Source of the DNA: Cydia pomonella
Taxonomy: Eukaryota; Arthropoda; Insecta; Lepidoptera; Tortricidae
Length of the DNA: 64,000 bases
Direction: 5' to 3'
Assembly (NCBI RefSeq): GCF_033807575.1
Contig: NC_084711.1
Span: 9,362,001-9,426,000, forward strand
In this document: in pieces, positions 54,501 through 64,000 of the stretch
Position numbering within the stretch: position 1 is the first letter of the stretch
Layout: every line of letters begins with the position of its first letter
Notes under the pieces: generated by a model
What the model saw: only the letters and a program-made list of their open reading frames with translations
What the model was told of the DNA's origin: nothing
Databases searched by the model: none
Made by a program: the position numbers and the translations under genes

Positions 54501-57500
54501 GAAGACCAAAATTACCAAATAGGAGAAATAATAAATAAATAAATAAAAATAAAAAATAAATTTATTCAGGTGTCAACCCATTACATTACAATAATAATTA
54601 CAACGCAAATATATACACAACGCAAATATACAATTAAACTAAGACTAAAGTTAAAGCTAATTAGGTAAATAGTACAGTCAGCGTCAAATACTTTGTAGCA
54701 ACCAAAGTAGCCAAATAGTTCGGTACACCATATATTTAGTACCTATGGTGTACCGAACTATTTGGCCACTTTGACTGCTACGAAGTATTTGACGCTGACT
54801 GTACAGCAGAGCTTGCTCATACAGTAAGTAGCAGGTTGCATACACTACTTTAACAATGCTGTTCGCCGATTGGCTCACTCTCCCGACAAACGACCAGCGA
54901 CCGCGCGGGAATGCAATTTTGACTGTTTCATTCTAAATAATTAGAGAAAAATTCAGAAAGTGAGTGCACATAATTTGTTTGTGATAAATTGTTTAATATA
55001 ACGTGACATTCATATAAGAATATGAAAAAACTTTGCAAAATTGACTCGAGTTAGATACAAAAGGACGACCTTCAACTTTCGTGAAAATGTTTGGACCTAA
55101 ACTGGTGTGTTAACAATTTAGCACTTATTTCCATAAAATAAAAAACATTCATATATTCATTCAAGATATTTGTAAAGCATTACCTATATTCCATTGCACA
55201 TAGGTACTTACCCAAAATCTATAAGAGAGTTCAATGAGCGGGTGGACGAAAACCGATATCTATACATATAGGTATTTTGCGACGATTAATAGTTTTTGTA
55301 GTTTTAGTTTTTCTTTAATATAATTTTTAATCGCCAGCCGCCGCTGACCAGCGTATAAGCGAATTTTGGCATAGTTGTAGGGAATGGTGTATTAAAGAAC
55401 ATACTAAAACTACTGATGGGTGGGGGTGAAGCTAACGGGTAGGAGGGAGTTCAAAGGTCCCTTTTAATAGTTATTCGTAAACAACTCGTAAAAGGTGCTC
55501 AACAGCATAAAATATTCTTTTCATAAGTAATCTAATTAAATTTTCTACAAAAAACATTGTACTCAGTTTTTTGCTAGGATCAATATTTAAAAATATATAA
55601 GAAGGGAAAAGGGATTCTATCTATACATAATTTGTGTAACACTTGGCACGATTGTCCCTTATATCGTATTTAGTTGATCTAATGCCCCAACCACAAGATT
55701 AACTTTTGGCTTGTTTCTACCTACCTGAAGCTGTCATGTCAAGTTTGGTATCATTTTCATATAAATCAGGGACGAAATTCATTTATCCAACATTAGTAGT
55801 ACACTTTCATACAAAAAAATGGATTCGTGCACAAAAATATGAAATATATATTTTCTTTTCAATATTTTGCCCTTTACAATCACATGTGGCGATTAGCACA
55901 TTTCGGGGTTGGTCCCATAGTAAAAGTTGCTCAGTGTGACCTATATATTTACCCCGCATTTATAAATCATTGCAGGTCACTAAATAAACATCCTGTATAA
56001 ACATTTTTACAAATTTTATTTTTATTCTGAAAAGTATCACTTGAAACTAAGCGTTCATATTCTTTCTTTCTTCTTCTTCCTCGCGTTGTCCCGGCATTTT
56101 GCCGCGGCTCATAGGAGCCTGGGGTCCGCTTGACAACTAATCCCAAGATTTGGCGTAGGCACTAGTTTTTACGAAAGCGACTGCCATCTGACCTTCCAAC
56201 CCAGAGGGTAAAGGGTTCATATTCTTTCTTTGAAAAAAAAAAATTTTTAGCGCACGGAGGTGGTAATTCTCATACAAAGGGAACTATGGCCAAGGTTAAC
56301 GATTACTGAATTTGGCCGGTCAAACGTATGAATATAATGCTTGTATATTTTTTTATGCCTTTTTGGCCTTTTTTTGGTACATTTTTGTGTGTGTGTGTGT
56401 GTGTGTTTATTTTTATATTATACAAACTTTGACTGTTTGTGGTGATGGAAAAAATCTGCAAATTATGTAGATAGGTAGACAAATAAACCTAATGTTAAGA
56501 CCAAGATAGGTTATTTATGGTTGGTTGATATGCAGCAGTAGGCCCGCTTTACAGTTTAGGACACTTCAAAACAGTCAAAAACTAAGGTATTAAGTATAAG
56601 GTATTTTGTGTCTAAACTAAAATCAAATGCTCCGTATGTTAGGTATTGTTTTATCTTTTATCCGAGTGAAATGGAACAAACAGCTTAATTTAAAGATACT
56701 CAGACATCACATTATTTAAGTGCATGTTTCCTCTTCCTTTCCAAACAGTATAATACGAAACCCATAAATACTCTTGTTGATTTTAAACAGGTTAATTTTC
56801 GATTAACCCAAAGCGTGAATGTACGTGGAGGTTATTTTTAATGCGTGTAATCGATTTCTCGGTACGTATACAGGGTGGATAAACAATTTGGCAGAGCGGC
56901 TCAAAGTTCCGGTGCCGGAGATATCACACAGTGAGAGCTACGTCACCGCACTGTACTTCACTTGCTCTTCTCTCACCAGCGTTGGCTTTGGAAACGTCTC
57001 CGCTAACACTTTACCTGAGAAAGTATTTAGCATACTTACTATGCTCATTGGAGGTAAGTTTAACTTATGAATACTATAATAAGATTAATAAGTCAATCCA
57101 TATTATACTTTTTTCTGTGGTATTTTATACGATCTTGATATAATAGAGAGCTTTTCAGTCGAGTACCGTGCTTCGGCCTAAGTAAGGTACGATATTGAAA
57201 AACTTGATTGATTCTATGAGTCAACTGAAACAATAATTTATCTAATATACAACCTAAATAATGAAACAAAATTATCTACTGAAAAAGCGGCTCGTTGACA
57301 TCTTTTGTTCCGTCGTTTACTTTTATCATCTTGACCGCATCGAAACATGATTGGTCAAATTCATTAAAGTACACTAAAGTCATTACTTAGTCAGGCCATT
57401 AGTTCTGTCACAAACGTTTAAAGGATAAAATGTAATGCAAAGCTTTTAACAATAAAATATAGTCGTGATTTGAAAGCTTGTTTTACATATACAGACTAAA

Positions 57501-60500
57501 TGGAATACAATTCAATTACCTAATTACAATACAAACTGAAAATATTAATCCATTAACGAACCGGCACATTGCCTCGTGGATTATTTTATGCTCTCATTGT
57601 ACAGTCTACTATTTCTCCTCCCTGTAGCACTCATGCACGCTGTTGTGTTCGGTAACGTAACCGCCATTATTCAAAGAATGTACTCGCGCCGGTCCATGTA
57701 TCAGAGCAAGTGGCGCGATTTGAAGGATTTTCTCACCATCAATCAAGTTCCCAAGGAACTCAAGCAACGCATGCAAGACTACTTCCAAACCATGTGGTCG
57801 CTCAACCACGGGATTGATATTCACGAGGTAAGTCAACGCAACACAGCAACCAGTTTAATCTACCGTAATTCTCTCAAAGGACAAACTTTAATGTTTTTAA
57901 ATGGATCTCAGACGTCTTCTAAAAGGATTACAAGATTTTTCTCTACACCATAATTTTCTTTTTTCCTCGTAAATCTTAAGCATGTTTGAGAGATGGATGT
58001 AAATTTAATGCCACTGTCCAGTCCCTTTGAAGTCGTAAACGAAGTGAATAAAATTCGCATAAAGCTCGTTATAGTATTTATTTTATTTTTCAGACTCTAA
58101 AGGAATTCCCCGAAGAGCTGAGAGGCGATGTTTCATTACATTTGCACCGAGAAATCCTATCGCTTCCAATTTTCGAGTCGGCGTCCCAAGGATGCTTAAA
58201 GCTACTATCGTTGCACATTCGTAACAACTTTTGCGCTCCTGGCGAATACCTCGTCCATAAAGGCGATGCGCTCACATACATTTATTACATTTGCAACGGT
58301 TCAATGGAAGTAATGCAAAACGATATGGTCGTCGCTATTCTAGGTAAGTATCAAAGAACTGAACAGCTCTGCTCGTTTATTGTGTCCGAATTTCCACGCG
58401 TTTATTTATTTGCTGAACAGGTAAAGGAGACTTGGTGGGCTGTGATATGAATGCTCATTTGCATGCATACAATATGGGACAGTCACAAAATAACAACCAA
58501 GACTCAGTCATCGTGAAATCGAGCAGCGACGTAAAGGTATAAATATTTACTTTCACAATTATGATCTTAGATGTAGGTTTCTAGCAGTATCTTACATGGA
58601 CTATGTCTTATTCCAGGCTCTCACATATTGTGATTTAAAGTGTATAGCTATGAATGGTTTAGCAGAAGTCCTTCGACTCTATCCGGAATACCAGCAAGAG
58701 TTTATTCAGGATATCCAGCACGATCTTACTTATAACCTTCGCGAAGGCTATGAAGCTGAACAAGAGTCAGACGGCAATGGCCACCCCTCCCTTACCCTAC
58801 CTTCCATATCAGAAGATGATGAAAATATAGCAGAGGAAGGTCTTTCCCCTAAAATGAAACCACCGCCTCCTAGCATCAATAATAGTCCTCGCCATCTTAA
58901 ATTCAGGTAATCATTGAAACTAATAAAATCATCTAAAAACTCGAAGAACTTCAATATTTTCAGATGTTCATTTCATCAAACTACTAAGTAACCCCCAAGA
59001 AACTCACTGTGTTGTTTCAGCGTCTCCCAATGAAATAGTTGTAAACATTAACACAGAGTAATTTTGTACATGCAAGTTCTATTAAATTCACTATCCCATT
59101 ATTTGTTATCGACAGGCAACTAACAAGCTCTGCATGATATCGTAATGTAACCGTTATCTAAAATGATCAAAGCTGTGCAAACCGTTAAATCTAGTTAATT
59201 AATGTGCCCCTGGTTTACTTAATCCAAAAGGTATGAGTAGATAGATACATGCCGAACATTATAACCGATTATCGTACATTGTATTAGAACATGATTACCA
59301 CAGTATATATACAGGATGGATTTTTAAATGAGTCAGTGAAGACAGCTCTTAGAAGATCTTCCCTAACTTCTTAAATATACTGGTATTAGTAATCACCGAT
59401 TTTGGAATAATGTACTGTACCTAGTGTATTTCAATTGTAGGTAAATAAGTAAAATAACATACACATATAATATACATAAACATAGTTTTAATTACCCCTA
59501 ACTTGTCTCTAAGGCATTCAGTGGAGCAAGGATACTTGCCCTAATTAGAACACCTGGTCGTTATAAGTGTTTTGTTTAGACCGTTTTCGCATTAATTATT
59601 TTTACATATTCCAGACCAGACGGACAACGATTAACGCACAGGGAATTACGGGAGAGAATAGAAAGACAGCGTTCCGTTGCAACGCCTAAAATTACGAAAG
59701 CCGATTCATTGGAGGGATTAAATTTAGAAGTGTACAACACGCGGTCTTCTGTAGATAGACTTGATACGCAGGTATCGAGCTTGCATAACGACGTCGCCGC
59801 GCTCAGCATGGAGGCAAGTCAAACAATGATGTCACACGCCATTAACTTTATGTTGACCCATTTTATCATAAACGACGAGACAAGGAATCGGTATTAGATA
59901 AGGGTATCATTTGATAACATAAGCAAATCGCTTTATTTTTGTCATATTTTATCAGTGAATGTAAATGGTTAGTTCGATGGACCATGGCTTAAATCTATCA
60001 TTACTTTCAATAAGCACAGTTTCCTGCAATAGTGTCATATATCCTCTAATCTACAACGAAGCTCACAAAATTACAAGATACGCTATTATGGCGTTACAAA
60101 TATCATTGTGTCAAATATTTTTTCGCGCTTCGTTGTGCAACATATTATTGCAGGTATACAGTCAAGGTAATAAATATGTACAAGTATTTTATACGTTTTC
60201 ATCTTATATTATTGACTGTATATTTGAACTTTTCGGTTTGAAAAGATTATAGTTAGGTAGCTCTTCACACTAAGTATCAGATTCATACATAGTATGTCAC
60301 AAAACAGATTTCATGAACACTAACAAATCCAACTAGGTTTAGGTTTTTCTTAATTCATTTTCATGAATGTTTATAAATAACCTTGTGCATTTATGAACTT
60401 GGGTAGCAAGACTAATATATTATTTATTAGTTGCCGTCAAAGTCACTTTCGTTTTATTCACCTCATTTCCCATTTTAACTTGAAATACAATACAGGTACG

Positions 60501-60651
60501 GAATGCAATACAAGCATTGCAGGAGATGACGGCAGCACCGCCGGCCGGCTGGCACTCTGCGCATTCTAATCCCAACCTTCAGTGGAGCACTCCTCCCAAT
60601 CAACTCGCGCGCAGCTGTAGCCATCCTCCTGACGTCTTCTGCTGGGATCAG
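45484..60651 (+). CDS. Elk: Elk-class voltage-gated potassium channel (partial, 14 exons)
   Basis: Fourteen exons at 45484-45593, 47569-47689, 50763-50900, 52650-52834, 52945-53179, 53256-53419, 53611-53827, 56874-57053, 57628-57827, 58094-58343, 58421-58536, 58617-58906, 59615-59813 and 60496-60651 join without a stop into 853 codons plus 2 bases. The product is a membrane potassium channel of the KCNH family: cytoplasmic PAS domain, six membrane segments, pore filter SVGFGNV, C-linker and cyclic-nucleotide-binding homology domain, then a tail. Closest class is Elk (vertebrate KCNH3/4/8) rather than Eag or Erg, judged from SHYGVFKTFWDWLILIATFY and HLVKLTRLLRLARLLQK. Such channels open on depolarisation as tetramers and set resting excitability in neurons. 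The extreme N-terminus (first coding exon) is missing from what I can see, and the reading frame is still open at the last donor (60652), so the C-terminus lies beyond. No broken exon was found. The gene looks intact despite transposons in its introns. Confidence 0.93.
45660..45725 (+). repeat. GAATGAATAAATGA-type microsatellite
   Basis: Imperfect AATGA/AATAA units in the intron directly after the first visible exon. Confidence 0.7.
45960..46860. mobile_element. Decayed DNA transposon of unknown type
   Basis: The left end has GCTTGATAAGTCCGGTCACT then GAATAATG. The right end has the inverse order: CATTATTTATACTGACTGCC then CGGTTAATCAAG. The unit CCGGTCA..GTGAATAATG is repeated within each end, for example 45987-46060 and 46695-46800. 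A + strand remnant from ATG 46119 reads MVRNLSDSMVDSERSWQAM, an in-frame TAG, then EEREIDPMADQRRHKRAWRR-like residues and stops at about 46313. The minus strand has open frames of 128, 119 and 66 codons (46094-46554), one with a cysteine pattern CGDESEWLCGTPCYRDC. Which strand, if either, was coding is unclear. Confidence 0.4.
46916..47021. mobile_element. Small foldback element in Elk intron
   Basis: Inverted arms AGCACGATCGTATTTTTATC / GATAAAAATGCGACCGTGCT and TATGCCTGTCA / TGACAGGCATA surround TATGAAAGTGCG. About 106 bp, non-coding. Confidence 0.7.
47569..47689 (+). CDS. Elk: Elk exon: PAS domain, middle part
   Basis: Acceptor ATTTTAAG|GGC. It reads GCACKFLHGADTRDEHRQEI then DAALDSKHELKLELIFYKKN and ends after 1 base of a glycine codon at G|GTCAGT. 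The 'GCACKFL.G' motif and the following helix are the second PAS segment in Elk channels. Confidence 0.95.
48071..48230 (+). mobile_element. LINE 3' UTR fragment with (ATT)n tail
   Basis: GAAGGTTGTCTGGAAGAGAT, CGCTGTTTAGCGATAAGTCC and GCCTGTTGTTACC, then a polyadenylation-type GTGCAATAAAGC followed by (ATT)n at about 48203-48230. From general knowledge this is the 3' end of a common lepidopteran non-LTR retrotransposon. No coding part remains. Confidence 0.6.
48922..49571. mobile_element. 650-bp MITE with CAGGGTGATTCATGAGACGT ends
   Basis: The left end CAGGGTGATTCATGAGACGT then GAGCAGGA is matched inversely by TCCTGCTCACGTCTACTGAA then TCATCCTG. TA flanks both sides (48920-48921, 49572-49573). 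A second repeat (49215-49450) is nested inside. It lies in the second visible Elk intron. Confidence 0.8.
49215..49450 (+). repeat. TACATTACGATACAAGTGCG repeat, copy 2, nested
   Basis: Same family as 34940-35200. It sits inside the 650-bp MITE, so it arrived later or was carried as cargo. Non-coding. Confidence 0.75.
49588..49766. mobile_element. Foldback with tRNA-like segment
   Basis: The outer inverted arms are AAGTGACCAAAGTCCATCGG then TGCCCG, and the inverse CGGGCAACGGTGGACTTTGG then TCACTT. Inside, the minus strand has GCCGAGGTCGGGTGGTCTAA and a B-box-like GTTCGATTCTGGCC, and the + strand near the other arm has GGTTCGATTCCGGCC. It is therefore a tRNA-derived SINE head present in two opposed pieces. 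It is not a working tRNA gene. Confidence 0.6.
50763..50900 (+). CDS. Elk: Elk exon: PAS domain, last part
   Basis: Acceptor TATATCCACAG. It reads PFWCLLDIVPIKNEKREVVL then FLASFKDITNTK, and MAAMTTNEDFDS, with donor AGCG|GTAAGT. 'PFWCLLDIVPIKNEK' and 'FKDIT' are diagnostic of the Eag-family PAS domain. Confidence 0.95.
50934..51278 (-). other. Unrecognised minus-strand open frame in an Elk intron
   Basis: 114 codons, including LQYKLVLGLPTLQIELYRAV and RPTGVYGGPQANAINRI. The composition is more protein-like than most chance frames, and it lies inside an intron on the opposite strand, which would suit a retroelement remnant. No motif was identified, and it may be chance. Confidence 0.25.
51279..52649. 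other. Intron sequence without recognised features
   Basis: AT-rich intron DNA. Short open frames are not supported. Confidence 0.5.
52650..52834 (+). CDS. Elk: Elk exon: linker between PAS and S1
   Basis: Acceptor GTACCCGCAG. It reads ALLGARFRAESSCLLPDPNG, then NMGRRRSRAVLYQLSGHYKP and EKTKSKIKLNN, with donor AAT|GTTAGT. The NMGRRRSRAVLYQLSGHY stretch is strongly conserved in Elk channels. Confidence 0.95.
52945..53179 (+). CDS. Elk: Elk exon: S1 and start of S2
   Basis: Acceptor CTTTCAG. It reads NLLHSSDPPLPEYKTSAIKK, then HYGVFKTFWDWLILIATFYV (S1) and VSDVVVEALFIV-like S2 start (here SVTSDVVVEALFIV). Ends after 1 base at G|GTATGA. Confidence 0.95.
53256..53419 (+). CDS. Elk: Elk exon: S2-S3
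   Basis: Acceptor ACATTTCAG, 76 bp after the previous donor. It reads ILLNFRTTFVSKKGEVVSDS, then NYLRSWFVVDLLAALPFDLL (S3) and YASDVYSGA, with donor GCG|GTAAGC. The S2/S3 acidic residues that pair with S4 arginines (D of DILLNF, D of DLLAALPFD) are present. Confidence 0.95.
53611..53827 (+). CDS. Elk: Elk exon: S4 voltage sensor and S5
   Basis: Acceptor TGTGTTGCAG. It reads HLVKLTRLLRLARLLQKMDR (S4 with positive residues every third position), then LILTLLMLSFSLVAHWLACI (S5). Donor CTAG|GTATGT, ending in phase 1. Confidence 0.95.
54675..54801. mobile_element. Foldback MITE, CAGTCAGCGTCAAATA family, copy 2
   Basis: 127 bp, TA on both sides, the same ends as 2084-2206. The centre is ATATATTTAGTACCTATGGT. 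The flanking sequence is otherwise unrelated to that of copy 1. Confidence 0.85.
56056..56215 (+). repeat. Probable interspersed repeat in Elk intron
   Basis: It has TTCTTCTTCCTCGCGTTGTC, CCGGCATTTTGCCGCGGCTC, ATAGGAGCCTGGGGTCCGCT and ACGAAAGCGACTGCCATCTG. It is GC-richer than the intron and resembles a widespread lepidopteran repeat from general knowledge. No second copy occurs in this window. Confidence 0.4.
56874..57053 (+). CDS. Elk: Elk exon: pore loop
   Basis: Acceptor ACGTATACAG. It reads GWINNLAERLKVPVPEISHS, then YVTALYFTCSSLTSVGFGNV, the potassium selectivity filter, and SANTLPEKVFSILTMLIGG (start of S6). Donor GGAG|GTAAGT. Confidence 0.97.
57628..57827 (+). CDS. Elk: Elk exon: S6 and C-linker
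   Basis: Acceptor CCCTGTAG. It reads ALMHAVVFGNVTAIIQRMYS (S6 end), then KWRDLKDFLTINQVPKELKQ and DYFQTMWSLNHGIDIHE (C-linker). Donor GAG|GTAAGT, phase 0. Confidence 0.97.
58094..58343 (+). CDS. Elk: Elk exon: cyclic-nucleotide-binding homology domain
   Basis: Acceptor TTTTTCAG. It reads TLKEFPEELRGDVSLHLHRE, then SASQGCLKLLSLHIRNNFCA, PGEYLVHKGDALTYIYYICN and GSMEVMQNDMVVAILG. Donor CTAG|GTAAGT. Classical cAMP-contact residues are not conserved, as expected for KCNH channels. Confidence 0.97.
58421..58536 (+). CDS. Elk: Elk exon: end of CNBHD
   Basis: Acceptor TGAACAG after a 77-bp intron. It reads GKGDLVGCDMNAHLHAYNMG then SQNNNQDSVIVKSSSDVK. The donor AAG|GTATAA is in phase 0. Confidence 0.93.
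58617..58906 (+). CDS. Elk: Elk exon: proximal C-terminal tail
   Basis: Acceptor ATTCCAG. It reads ALTYCDLKCIAMNGLAEVLR, then LYPEYQQEFIQDIQHDLTYN and SLTLPSISEDDENIAEE, ending in a proline-rich PKMKPPPPS segment. Donor CAG|GTAATC with 2 bases over. Confidence 0.95.
59615..59813 (+). CDS. Elk: Elk exon: coiled-coil part of the C-terminal tail, GC donor
   Basis: Acceptor CATATTCCAG. It reads RPDGQRLTHRELRERIERQR, then NLEVYNTRSSVDRLDTQVSS and LHNDVAALSME. The exon ends at GAG|GCAAGT, a GC splice donor with otherwise strong consensus, and the heptad pattern continues into the next exon (VRNAIQALQEM). Confidence 0.88.
60496..60651 (+). CDS. Elk: Elk exon: distal tail, last one visible
   Basis: Acceptor AATACAG. 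52 codons: VRNAIQALQEMTAAPPAGWH, then SNPNLQWSTPPNQLARSCSH and PPDVFCWDQ, with donor CAG|GTAAAT in phase 0. The frame is open, so the gene continues downstream. Confidence 0.88.
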
Positions 60652-61885
60652 GTAAATATAGCTCATAATTTATGCAAAATCAAAACAAATTAAGGACCCG
60701 TGGAAAAAGCCAACTTTGCCTCTAAGGGTATCTTTGCCCATAAAAACATTTTTAAGCAAATTCGTAAATTAGCACAATCGGATTAGGACCAACCTCGAAA
60801 TCTCTGGAACAGTGATGAAAATTGGTATGTATATAAATAAAAGGCCGCTTTTACATGCCCACACCATTTGACATTTGGGGACCTCGAGCAATCGCAGCCA
60901 GCTTGGAAAATGTATACCATCCAGGAGAAATTCGCGTTTTACTCTAAATCTACGTTATTTATTAAAATATCGTGTAAGTCCTAGACATCTTTGCGAGAAA
61001 AATACATCTTGCCATAAAAAAAACTTGCTGAACCCAGGTTTAGCGCTTAGACCCTTTCAGGGGATATTCTCTTAACATGAAACTTGGAAGAATATGAATA
61101 AAACGTCATTCCACTTTTAACTATACATTTGAACACTATTTATATCGAAAAAATAATAATATGTACCCTAGCATTAACTTATATAGAGAGAAAAATCCTT
61201 AAATTCGAAAATATTCTAATTTGCTAACATTCATATATCTAGTAACAATAAGTTAATAAAAAGTACAAATATTTATTAATTCCGAATTTTATTTCAATTA
61301 AACGTCAGTAGGTAGTACAACTTTTTGACTTCTGAGCCATATTCCTATGAGATAGCTTCGTTTTAGGGACATAGTGTTATAAATATTTTTTGTGTCTTTA
61401 ATAAGATTTCACTTCGCCTTACACAATATTCATAATAAATCCATAGCTATAGAGTTAAAAGAAAAAACAAAAAAGTCGCATACTTTTTTCCTGTGCCGTC
61501 TGATCCTCGTGGTCCCCGAAGCTCAAATTTTAAGACACGCAAACAGGGATCCCAGAAATTGTAGATGTCAAATTTGATTACTGTCACTAATGTTTAAACC
61601 CCATTTAAGATCTAAAATCTGTGTTTGCAATCACATTATTTAGCCCTAAAAAGTTTTCCTCCGTTAATTTTAGTAACTTTGAATTATATAGCACTCGTGT
61701 ACTAATTATGGATCTACTGATGTCTATTTTATTGAAATCCGCTTAATAGTTGAGGCGCTAGAAAAAATTTTTTTTTAATATTCGGAGTCCTCTCAAGGCG
61801 GCTTTATTGATTTTTCTGTAATAAAACAAGTGTAAACAGATTGTGAAGAGCAAGAGGAATCTACCGATACGTCATTTTAAAAATT
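60652..61885. other. Elk intron or downstream sequence, nothing recognised
   Basis: AT-rich. I searched for a continuation of the tail after the CAG|GTAAAT donor and found no convincing exon. Confidence 0.5.
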
Positions 61886-61900
61886 GATCCAGTATCCTAA

Positions 61901-63418
61901 AAAAAAATAAGGACCACCCATAATTCATAGAGAGGTGAAAAGAGCCATCAGTAGCATGAAAACCGGAAAAGCTGTAGGCCCAGACGGTGTGCATGTAAAA
62001 TTAGTCAAATTATTAGATAACTTTGGAATAGACTTACTAGTAAAACTATTTAATACCATCTATGAGACTGGAGAATTGCCTAACGACTGGCTGAAATCGT
62101 CCTTCTTACCAATCCCCAAAAAACCTAATGCAAAAACCTGCAATGAATATCGTCTTATTAGTCTTACGAGCCACGTCCTTAAAATTTTCTTGAAAATATT
62201 ACACAATAGAATGTACAACATAGGTGAAACCCAATTTGGATTTAGAAATGGACTTGGAACCAGGGAAGCTCTGACAGCAATCCAGGTACTCGTACAAAAC
62301 TGCCTAAAAAGACGTTTACGCGTGTTTTATAGACTTCGCAAAAGCTTTCGATACTGTAAACCACAAACAACTGTTGGAAGCTATAAATCGCACAGATGTC
62401 AACAGCAAAGATATAAGAATTATCAAGAATCTATACTGGAACCAAACAGCACATATCAAGGCCGGACAATATGCTACAAAAGAGCTGAAAACTCTAAAAG
62501 GTGTACGTCAAGGCTGCATATTATCTCCAAGCCTATTTAACCTTTACTCAGAACGCTTGTTTGTTGAAGCATTGGACGGTGTTGAGATGGGCATAAAGTG
62601 TAACGGAAGATATATCAACAACATAAGATATGCAGACGACACTGTAATACTAGCTAATAGTATAGAAGACCTACAACAGCTATTGGACCGCTTAAACACC
62701 AAGGTAAAACACTACAACCTTAAAATGAACGTTAACAAGACCAAGCTGATGGTAATAAGCAAATCAACATTTCCAACAAATCGACTGCTCATCGATGGTA
62801 AACAAATAGAAAGAGTTTCAAAATATAGGTACCTGGGCTGCTGGCTGAGTGAAAACTGGGATCCAGGAACAGGAAATCAGAGTGAGAATAGAAATAGCCT
62901 GTAGTGCTTTCGTTAAAATGCAAAAAATTTATACCAATAAAGATATTAACTTAAAACTAAGATGGAGACTAGTAAAATGCTACGTACTATCCATAATTTA
63001 TTATGGTGTTGAAACATGGACACTGAATAAAAAAATGGAAAATAAAATAGAGGCCATCGAAATGTGGCTGTACAGGCGTATGCTGAGAGTATCATTGACC
63101 GCAAGAATAACTAATATAGAGATCCTAAAAAGAATGAAGAAGAAAAAGGAAGTACTAGCCACAGTTAAGCGAAGAAAGATTACATATTTTGGACATCTAC
63201 ATAGACATGAAAAGTTATAAATGTTGAAAGTTATAATAGAAGGAAAAATAGAGGGAAAACGGGGAAGGGGAAGAAGGAGGATGAACTGGCTCGACAACAT
63301 CAAAAAATGGACAAACATCAAGGACGCGGCCACGCTAACAAGAATGGCCAAGCATAGAAAAGACTTTGCAAAGGTGGCCGCCGACGCCCGCTAGTGCATG
63401 GCAGTAGAAGAAGAAGAA
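61901..63418 (+). mobile_element. 5'-truncated LINE with (GAA)n tail and 15-bp target duplication
   Basis: GATCCAGTATCCTAA lies at 61886-61900 and again at 63419-63433, a 15-bp target duplication. Between them is a LINE lacking its 5' part and ending in GTAGAAGAAGAAGAA instead of poly(A). It lies in same-sense orientation downstream of the last visible Elk exon, probably in an intron. Confidence 0.9.
61935..63394 (+). pseudogene. LINE reverse transcriptase, frame-broken
   Basis: Three frames in succession. First: MKRAISSMKTGKAVGPDGVH, the fingers motif, then LPIPKKPNAKTCNEYRLISL and QFGFRNGLGTREAL. Second, from about 62330: EAINRTDVNSKD, GVRQGCILSPSLFNLYSERL and YADDTVILA. Third, from about 62850: LSIIYYGVETWTLNKKMENK, KRRKITYFGHLHRHEKL, then TAA at 63218 and, in the same frame, IEGKIEGKRGRGRRRMNWLD to TAG at 63392. 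Two frame changes and one stop make it inactive. The endonuclease domain is absent. Confidence 0.85.
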
Positions 63419-63433
63419 GATCCAGTATCCTAA

Positions 63434-64000
63434 GTTACAAGGGTGTACTGAATCTTCAGTACTTAAGCCCATAACCCTACTTTCTGGTTAAGTCGCAGTC
63501 GAATAAAATGTTAATATTGGGGTAGATCACGTACAAATATATAGTTAAAAGTGGAATTCATATTCCTCCGAGTTTCCTATTAAGAGAATGTCTCCTGGAA
63601 GTGTATAAGCTTTAAACTTAGATTCGGCAAGTATTTTCTATAAAAAAAGGGACCTGAGAATTCATTATAATTAACTTTCCCGCTATAATATCTTTTAAAT
63701 ATTGATTACAGAGAAAACTGCTTTGAATGTTTTTTGTAGAAAATGTTATATAGATTATTTATGTTTCAAAACATTTTTTGATTTGGGTCACGGTTCACGA
63801 GCTATTTACGAAAAACTAAAAAAAGGACCTGGAAATTGATTATAATTAACATTCCGCCTTTAACCCTTTTCCAGGCCGCACTCATCTACAAGGATTTCCC
63901 AAAAAAAAAAAATTAATCCAGCTTTGGTGATTCATTTGAAGGCAGGTCTCATTTTCCGAAAGTGCAATCTAATTTGAACTTTAAATCGGAATACTAAAGT
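63434..64000. other. Non-coding end of window
   Basis: Probably intron of the Elk gene. A motif GGGACCTGAGAATTCATTAT at about 63650 and AAGGACCTGGAAATTGATTA at about 63822 suggests a weak local duplication. No exon was recognised. Confidence 0.45.

Larger units (their letters stand above)
53828..56873. other. Elk: Large Elk intron (S5 to pore)
   Basis: 3046 bp. It holds the MITE at 54675-54801, an A/T-rich retroelement-like end at about 54531-54600 and the repeat at 56056-56215, with a (GT)n run near 56389-56406. No extra exon was seen. Confidence 0.7.

Noticed and set aside
60652..64000. Further Elk exons after 60651
   Set aside because: No frame with a good acceptor and tail-like residues was found. 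The open frames here belong to the LINE or are AT-driven.

Overview
The window looks like nuclear DNA from a moth or butterfly (Lepidoptera). It is AT-rich and dense in small insect-type DNA transposons, tRNA-derived SINEs and truncated LINEs. It carries one recognisable host gene, split into short exons with GT-AG introns and one GC-AG intron. No bacterial-style operons, rRNA genes, functional tRNA genes or CRISPR arrays were seen. Species cannot be named from the sequence alone.

The host gene lies at 45484-60651 on the + strand. Fourteen exons join in frame into 853 codons of an Elk-class (KCNH, ether-a-go-go-like) voltage-gated potassium channel: N-terminal PAS domain, S1-S6 with the pore motif SVGFGNV, C-linker, cyclic-nucleotide-binding-homology domain and part of the C-terminal tail. 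The first coding exon(s) and the C-terminus are not in the window or were not recognised.

Bases 1-45480 are almost entirely non-coding or mobile DNA. In order: a Helitron-like element (3380-5220); several foldback MITEs and copies of one interspersed family; the first of two nearly identical 3.0-kb DNA transposons (17035-20045); a full-length Copia retrotransposon on the minus strand with indistinguishable LTRs (21631-26884); the second 3.0-kb copy (29848-32860); a LINE reverse-transcriptase fragment (33404-34826); a mariner-superfamily element with roughly 500-bp inverted repeats (35843-38301); another LINE fragment; and a PIF-Harbinger element (41599-44483) that keeps pieces of both its genes and contains an inserted LINE whose end forms a perfect 84-bp palindrome.

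The introns of the channel gene also hold insertions, including a decayed DNA transposon in the first visible intron, a 650-bp MITE in the second, and a 5'-truncated LINE with a 15-bp target duplication downstream of the last visible exon.

The best candidate for something undescribed is the pair of 3.0-kb transposons. They share terminal inverted repeats, have different 4-bp target duplications (ATAT and TTTT), share the same disabling lesions in the transposase-like gene, and carry many copies of a GTAACGCAGT motif. They look like a defective element moved very recently by a transposase supplied from elsewhere.
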